A program made the position numbers and the translations under genes. This document shows positions 33,482 through 38,043 of a stretch of DNA of 38,043 bases, piece after piece. The DNA comes from Puniceicoccaceae bacterium K14. GTDB lineage: Bacteria; Verrucomicrobiota; Verrucomicrobiia; Opitutales; Opitutaceae. Positions within the stretch are counted from its first letter, which is position 1. Each line of letters starts with the position of its first letter. The DNA is taken from positions 1 through 38,043 of the forward strand of contig JAKYXN010000051.1 in assembly GCA_022538095.1 (NCBI GenBank), in the 5' to 3' direction. The notes under the pieces are model-generated. The model did no database searches. It was not told the DNA's origin and saw only the letters and a program-made list of their open reading frames with translations.

Positions 33482-33537
33482 ATTTCACTGTCAAATTAAA
33501 CCACATCCACAGAAATCGTTTTCGAGCCATAGCCTAT

Positions 33538-34038
33538 TCATTGTTTAATTACAACAGTACCAGCAATGTAATCATGTAACGCCCGTCTTTTCGAATTCGT
33601 AAGCATCGTTATGATTTCGAGGCCAAACCAAAAAAGCGAACCAAGGGATATTGCTAAGCCAATAGTGTCTGCTCTGTCTTCCGTGTAAGAGTCGGTTAAA
33701 GTATGGAATAGGTAGTAAAACATCGTTACTACATTGATTCCAATGTAAACTGAATCTCTTAGAAATGACTGACGATAGGAAAGGCCTTTCGTTTCACTTA
33801 CATCTACTACATGTATTTTCATGACCATTTTCCCCAGTGTTTGGCCGTATTTTTTGTGGAGGATGACACTATAAAGCCAGTAAACCTGAAAGCTCAACGC
33901 CACCCAAGACGCCAAGGCTAACTCGTGAGTAATTGAGCTAGAGAGCCATTCATCCAACAAATTGAACGGCATAAAAACAAATCCATCTAAAATTCCAGCT
34001 AGAAATCGGGCACCACCTGTTTGATATCTGTTTTCCAT
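33538..34038 (-). CDS. RDD-family membrane protein
   Basis: A 166-residue membrane protein. The first segment, GGARFLAGILDGFVFMPFNL, carries the R..A...D motif that defines RDD proteins; three or four membrane spans follow (ASWVALSFQVYWLY, a span near 95-115, and IGLAISLGSLFWFGLEIITM). The stretch YGQTLGKMVMKIHVVD is the other family signature (TxGKxxxxxxVV). RDD proteins may transport ions or small compounds; the exact role is unknown. 15 bp downstream of a small lipoprotein gene, which could be its partner. Confidence 0.82.
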   Translation of the reverse strand: MENRYQTGGARFLAGILDGFVFMPFNLLDEWLSSSITHELALASWVALSFQVYWLYSVILHKKYGQTLGKMVMKIHVVDVSETKGLSYRQSFLRDSVYIGINVVTMFYYLFHTLTDSYTEDRADTIGLAISLGSLFWFGLEIITMLTNSKRRALHDYIAGTVVIKQ

Positions 34039-34053
34039 TTTTTAATCTGTGTT

Positions 34054-34455
34054 CTATTCAGACGCACAGTTTGTTTCCATTGAGTCAGTCAATATACGCT
34101 CGTTGTTGTAAAGTTTTGCGGTCAGCTTGTTGAGTGTTTTTAGAATCTCTTCATATTCATATCCATTTCTAAATGACACATCCAATCCATACCTTGTGAA
34201 TGCTTCGGCATTCGAGCCGTGATAGAGTTCACCTTTAAAACCTCTCCCCTCGAACCTAATTTTGTATTTTTCTTTCCATACTTTCGTTGCTATTCCCGAG
34301 TCTCGAATGGCCAATTCTGCCTCGTCTATTTCTATTGGCACAGCCCTATAATGCGAAGTCGTTATATTAGACGAAGTGCAACCAATCAAAAGAAAACCAA
34401 TTAATAGAACTGCACCCAATTGGGGTAACTGCCGAAGGCCAAGACATATTTCCAT
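34054..34455 (-). CDS. Hypothetical lipoprotein
   Basis: A protein of about 133 residues. The signal LPQLGAVLLIGFLLIGC has a good lipobox (LIGC, Cys~26). The mature part is short and charged, with IEIDEAELAIRDSGIATKVW and a basic strand KYKIRFEGRGFKGELYHG; no domain is recognised. The frame opens at 34569, but the extra N-terminal part is very basic and unlike a signal, so I start at the ATG at 34453-34455. It lies 15 bp upstream of the RDD gene, likely in operon. Confidence 0.55.
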   Translation of the reverse strand: MEICLGLRQLPQLGAVLLIGFLLIGCTSSNITTSHYRAVPIEIDEAELAIRDSGIATKVWKEKYKIRFEGRGFKGELYHGSNAEAFTRYGLDVSFRNGYEYEEILKTLNKLTAKLYNNERILTDSMETNCASE

Positions 34456-34664
34456 TTTGCCAAAGAAGATAATGCAACATCGTTCTAGCCAAACGAGTAA
34501 ACACAAGTATTTTCTACGTCTTAAAGTTCGAGTGCTCACGATAGAGCAATCTAGTCCGTCCCTAACCACTCACAGTTCAATCGACAGGACACCACGCCAA
34601 AAATTGGGCTCTAATCGGGTAAGAATATAAACATTAGGGGCACAGCCAAAAGCCCAATATCCTT

Positions 34665-34692
34665 GCCTTTATCTGCGTACATCTGTGGGCCA
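34665..34692. repeat. Short 'tctgcgt..atctgtggg' intergenic repeat
   Basis: Sequence TTTATCTGCGTACATCTGTGGG, a form common between genes in PVC genomes. It lies in a ~690-bp gene-free stretch (34456-35144). That stretch also holds two perfect palindromes: AACTTGCAAGTT (34787-34798) and GACAC-AAC-GTGTC (34803-34815). I see no gene in it. Confidence 0.35.
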
Positions 34693-35144
34693 CAAACCGT
34701 CTGCATGAGCTCTATTCTAAAAATTCTCAAGTAATTTTAATTCAAATACAATTTCTCGCAGTTTTCTGCTCTCTCAAAACTTCATCAACTTGCAAGTTTT
34801 TAGACACAACGTGTCGTTACAAGACCGCCCCATCACATTGTATCAGTTTTTCGGATTTTTTTAAAGTGAGGCCAACCTCAGGTTTGCAACAAATTCATTC
34901 GATTTTAAGTCCAACAAATAGCTGTCACAATAACTTTTTCCGATTTTCCAACGGCAGTAATTTCCCCTGTTTTTAAGATATTTTCCACCTTTTAAAACTA
35001 TAAGAAAACCCAAATCCAAACTAGCTGAACGCTGGGAGCAGCGGTCATCTATGACAGGCTATTGATCCGCTTCCATCAGCTCATTCTTGACAATTTGTCT
35101 TATTTTGAAATCCATCTCACATTCCGATATTTACAATCTACCCT

Positions 35145-37778
35145 ATGAAGTTTTTTACTCTGCACTCATCATCTTTTTGTCTTGGCTTAGTGCTCGCCTT
35201 CACGGCACACTCAAATTCTTCCGAAGATTCGAATTCACCTGCCACTTCAGAAGCGCCCATAGATGTTACCTCGCACAATACAATCGCACTCTCACCCGAA
35301 GAAGCGATTGCAGGGATGGAGCTCAAAGAAGGCTATGGGCTTGAAACCGTCTTGGCAGAACCGCTTATAGCTGAACCTGTTTTAGTCGTGTTTGACGCCA
35401 ACGGACGTATGTACGTAGCAGAGATGCGCACATACATGCAAGATATCGACGCAAACGGCCAATTCGACCCCATAAGCCATGTGTCAATGCATGAAGATAC
35501 TAATGGCGATGGCAATTATGATCGCCATACCGTATTTGCAGACAGCCTCATGCTGCCGCGCGTCATTTTGCCTCTCGACGACCGAATAATTATCGGTGAA
35601 ACCAACACCGAAAAACTCTACTCTTACCGCGATACCGATGGTGATGGTGTGGCCGATGAAAAGAAGCTCTGGCTCGACGGGGGGGAACGTGACGCCAACC
35701 TCGAACACCAATCTTCCGGCCTCATTTGGGGGATGGATAATAACATCTATCAAACTAGAAGCAATTATCGATTACGAATCAAAGACGGCGTACCTGTAAA
35801 AGAATCAATTCCAAAGGATGAAGGACAATGGGGGCTTACACAGGACGACCACGGAAAAGTCTGGTACGTTGACGCTGGCGGGGAGCGTGGCCCCGTTCAC
35901 TTTCAACAACACATTCTTTATGGTGCATTCGACCTCAACGGCCAATATAAAGACGACTTCAAAGAAGTCTGGCCTATCGACAACATACCCGATACTCAGG
36001 GCGGGCGCTTTCAACTGCGTCCAGATAATACTTTAACTCGATTTACTGCTACCTGCGGTCAAGATATCTTTCGAGGAAACCGGTTGCCTGAAGATTTACG
36101 TGGAGATCTCCTCTTTGCCGAACCAGTCGGTCGTTTGATTCGTCGAACGGAAATTTCAATAGTCGACGGAATGACGCAACTTTCCAACGCTTACGACAAA
36201 TCTGAATTTATTCGAAGCGCCGATCCTCTCTTCCGTCCCGTTAATATGGTTACAGCTCCAGACGGCACCTTATATATCGTCGATATGTATCGAGGCATTA
36301 TTCAAGAAGGACAATGGACCCGAGAAGGCTCCTACCTACGCGAGGCCATCAAAGAAAACGATCTCGAAAAAGAGATTGGGCGAGGCAGAGTCTACCGATT
36401 AGTTCACGAAGACTTTGAACCATCTAGAAAACAGCCGAGAATGCTCGACGAGACACCTGCCCAGCTCGTGCGCCATTTGTCTCATCCCAATGGCTGGTGG
36501 CGCGACACCGCCCAAAAACTTATCGTTCTGCGAGGCGATACCTCTGTCGTACCCGCTTTGAAAACCCTTTTCGCGGAATCTCAAGACCTTCGTACCCAAG
36601 CACACGCCCTCTGGACTGTCGATGGACTCGGAGAAATGGATGCAGAGTTACTTTTCCTCGCGCTGAACAGTAATAAAAGTTCAATACAGGCACACGCGAT
36701 TAGGCTAGCGGAATCATTTTTAGAAGAGTCAAATATAAACCAGGCTGTACTGGAAAAAGTAAAATCCCTTCTAGAAAGCGATGACCCCACTATTGTAATA
36801 CAAGCAATGGCCAGCCTCAAAAAAGCAAATATCGCTGATGCCGAGCTGCTTTCAAAGGAAACAGCAGATAATTCGGAGTACTCTGCTACTTACGCGATTA
36901 ATGAGCAGTTATGGAAGAAGGAAGTAGAAGACCCCTACCTCATATCTCAACTCGGACCAAATGGCTTGAAATCCTATCGTCGCGGCCAAGCCTTCTACCG
37001 ATCGATCTGTATAACCTGCCATGGAGAAGACGGCTTAGGCGTTCCATCTGTAGCCGACAAAACGATAGCTCCCCCTCTAGCAGGGTCAAACCGCCTTCTG
37101 ACCTCGGAAGCAGCTAGTATCAAGATTTTATTACACGGGCTGCAAGGAGCTATTGATGGCGTAGAATACGGCAGTGCAATGATTCCAATGGGCTCCTATT
37201 CAGATGAAAAACTCGCTGATGTAATCACCTATGTCGGAAACAGTTTCGGCAATCGAGCTCCAGTTGTCGAACCCAGTGCGATCGCCGAGATCAGAAAACA
37301 ACATCAAAGTCGTGTAAGCTTCTGGACTATGGATGAACTTGAAGCCGAGCACCCTAAGCTACTAGCCCCTCGTGATCGTTTTGAAAAACAAGACCAATGG
37401 ATCGTATCGGCTAGTCATAATAACGAAAAAGCTGTTTTCGCAATCGATGGTGATAGTGAAACTAACTACAACAGTCCATCTATCCCATACCCTGGTCAAT
37501 GGTTTCAAATTGAACTTCCAGCTAAAAGCGCAATTAGCTCCATAATTATGGATACTGGAAACAAAAAACTGAGTTTTCCGGAATCCTACGAGGTTCACTT
37601 CTCAAACAACGGAAACGACTGGGGCGAAGCCGTCCACAGCGGAAAGGGCGAGCCCCTTACTCGTATTTATTTGGAGAAACCAACCACGACTCGCTTTATT
37701 AAAATTACCATCACCGACAAAACAAACTGGCGTAAATGGCAAATTCAAAGCCTAGACTTCTACGGCGCCGAAGGCTAG
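35145..37778 (+). CDS. PVC-type membrane-bound dehydrogenase/c-type cytochrome with discoidin domain
   Basis: An 877-residue exported protein. A signal peptide (FTLHSSSFCLGLVLAFTAHS) precedes a beta-propeller of the PVC membrane-bound dehydrogenase type: GLETVLAEPLIAEPVLVVFD, RMYVAEMRTYMQDID, DTNGDGNYDRHTVFAD (Asp-rich, Ca-binding-like), and PLFRPVNMVTAPDGTLYIVD then MYRGIIQ. HEAT-like repeats cover ~430-590. A c-type cytochrome domain holds heme motif Cys622-I-T-Cys625-His626, with Met in SAMIPMGSY as likely axial ligand. Residues ~745-877 form an F5/8 type C (discoidin) domain (AVFAIDGDSETNYNSPSIPY, WFQIELPAKSAI, FIKITITD). These proteins probably oxidise sugars or polysaccharide-derived compounds in the periplasm; the discoidin domain may bind glycan. 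Confidence 0.88.
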   Translation: MKFFTLHSSSFCLGLVLAFTAHSNSSEDSNSPATSEAPIDVTSHNTIALSPEEAIAGMELKEGYGLETVLAEPLIAEPVLVVFDANGRMYVAEMRTYMQDIDANGQFDPISHVSMHEDTNGDGNYDRHTVFADSLMLPRVILPLDDRIIIGETNTEKLYSYRDTDGDGVADEKKLWLDGGERDANLEHQSSGLIWGMDNNIYQTRSNYRLRIKDGVPVKESIPKDEGQWGLTQDDHGKVWYVDAGGERGPVHFQQHILYGAFDLNGQYKDDFKEVWPIDNIPDTQGGRFQLRPDNTLTRFTATCGQDIFRGNRLPEDLRGDLLFAEPVGRLIRRTEISIVDGMTQLSNAYDKSEFIRSADPLFRPVNMVTAPDGTLYIVDMYRGIIQEGQWTREGSYLREAIKENDLEKEIGRGRVYRLVHEDFEPSRKQPRMLDETPAQLVRHLSHPNGWWRDTAQKLIVLRGDTSVVPALKTLFAESQDLRTQAHALWTVDGLGEMDAELLFLALNSNKSSIQAHAIRLAESFLEESNINQAVLEKVKSLLESDDPTIVIQAMASLKKANIADAELLSKETADNSEYSATYAINEQLWKKEVEDPYLISQLGPNGLKSYRRGQAFYRSICITCHGEDGLGVPSVADKTIAPPLAGSNRLLTSEAASIKILLHGLQGAIDGVEYGSAMIPMGSYSDEKLADVITYVGNSFGNRAPVVEPSAIAEIRKQHQSRVSFWTMDELEAEHPKLLAPRDRFEKQDQWIVSASHNNEKAVFAIDGDSETNYNSPSIPYPGQWFQIELPAKSAISSIIMDTGNKKLSFPESYEVHFSNNGNDWGEAVHSGKGEPLTRIYLEKPTTTRFIKITITDKTNWRKWQIQSLDFYGAEG

Positions 37779-37987
37779 GCGCCCACCTGTTACATTAATT
37801 ATCCAAAGTAGGCTTCCACTTTAATCCTGTATTCGTAAATGCAGGAAAGGGCTCCGGCGTAAACTCAGTATTCGCATGCTGTATCGTTTTTTCGGATTTC
37901 TTTGGAAAATGGTTTTTACCAGGCAGTCGTCTGCTCAGCCCAGATCGCCTAGAGCAACTTTCTTTAAAATAGTCGCATTTTAATAGC

Positions 37988-38004
37988 GCTTTTTCTCAAA
38001 AAGC
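37988..38004. terminator. Possible hairpin in the right margin
   Basis: GCTTTTT (37988-37994) and AAAAAGC (37998-38004) form a perfect 7-bp stem with a CTC loop. The stem is A/T rich; it could be a terminator for a gene further right or left. The stretch 37779-38043 has no complete gene. Confidence 0.3.
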
Positions 38005-38043
38005 AGTTAGGGTGCCTCTTCCATGAAACCGTTAAGCATGGAT

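Noticed and set aside
33712-33732. GTAGTAA...TTACTAC inverted repeat resembling the EPS palindromes
   Set aside because: It lies inside the RDD gene, has a different arm and spacer length (7-7-7), and has no promoter next to it.
1-38043. CRISPR arrays, tRNA or rRNA genes, transposons, prophage
   Set aside because: No regularly spaced repeats, conserved RNA sequence, transposase or phage structural genes were seen on either strand; tRNAs were checked only by eye.

Overview
The window comes from a Gram-negative bacterium of the PVC group, most likely a marine-type Verrucomicrobiota (Opitutia-like). The best taxonomic marker is the 877-residue PVC-type membrane-bound dehydrogenase/c-type cytochrome at 35145-37778. 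HAAS/PadR pairs, multi-SLBB export proteins and short intergenic repeats of the 'ttcgtg...' and 'tctgcgt..atctgtggg' kind fit the same group. I saw no rRNA, tRNA, CRISPR array, transposase or integrase.

Layout. 85-2687 holds a PadR/HAAS pair, two hypothetical genes and a VapBC-type toxin-antitoxin pair; direct copies of a ~95-bp repeat flank the last four genes. 3001-13032 (minus strand) is a six-gene exopolysaccharide (EPS) operon: GT2-GT4 fusion, Wza-like exporter, Wzz-like protein, O-antigen ligase/polymerase, GT4 and flippase. 13419-15454 (minus strand) is a second EPS operon: receiver-only protein, undecaprenyl-phosphate sugar transferase and WecG/TagA-type glycosyltransferase. Divergent from it, 15720-20166 (plus strand) encodes an H-NOX nitric oxide sensor, a hybrid histidine kinase with receiver and Hpt domains, and an NtrC-type sigma-54 activator. 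20248-24846 (minus strand) is a receiver, porin, FMN-binding-like protein and membrane kinase operon. 25236-27542 (plus strand) is a receiver-HD protein, a degenerate kinase and another receiver. 27622-31342 holds a hydrolase with a decayed paralogue, a 'Maf-like' secreted protein, a thioredoxin-fold protein and a lipoprotein. 31430-34455 is a run of minus-strand small genes. The PVC cytochrome closes the window.

Main result. The two EPS operons have sigma-54-like promoters with the same architecture. Each has a GG-N10-GA core (13100-13117 and 15521-15538). Upstream of each core lie two 15-bp palindromes of the form C(T/A)GTAA-N3-TTAC(A/T)G, whose starts are exactly 50 bp apart. Distances from core to palindromes agree to within 1 bp. 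One palindrome of the second pair also covers the putative -10 of the H-NOX operon. The simplest reading is that nitric oxide sensed by H-NOX controls the hybrid kinase, which phosphorylates the neighbouring activator, which binds the palindromes, drives both EPS operons and feeds back on its own operon. The genes and DNA motifs are visible; the wiring is inference.
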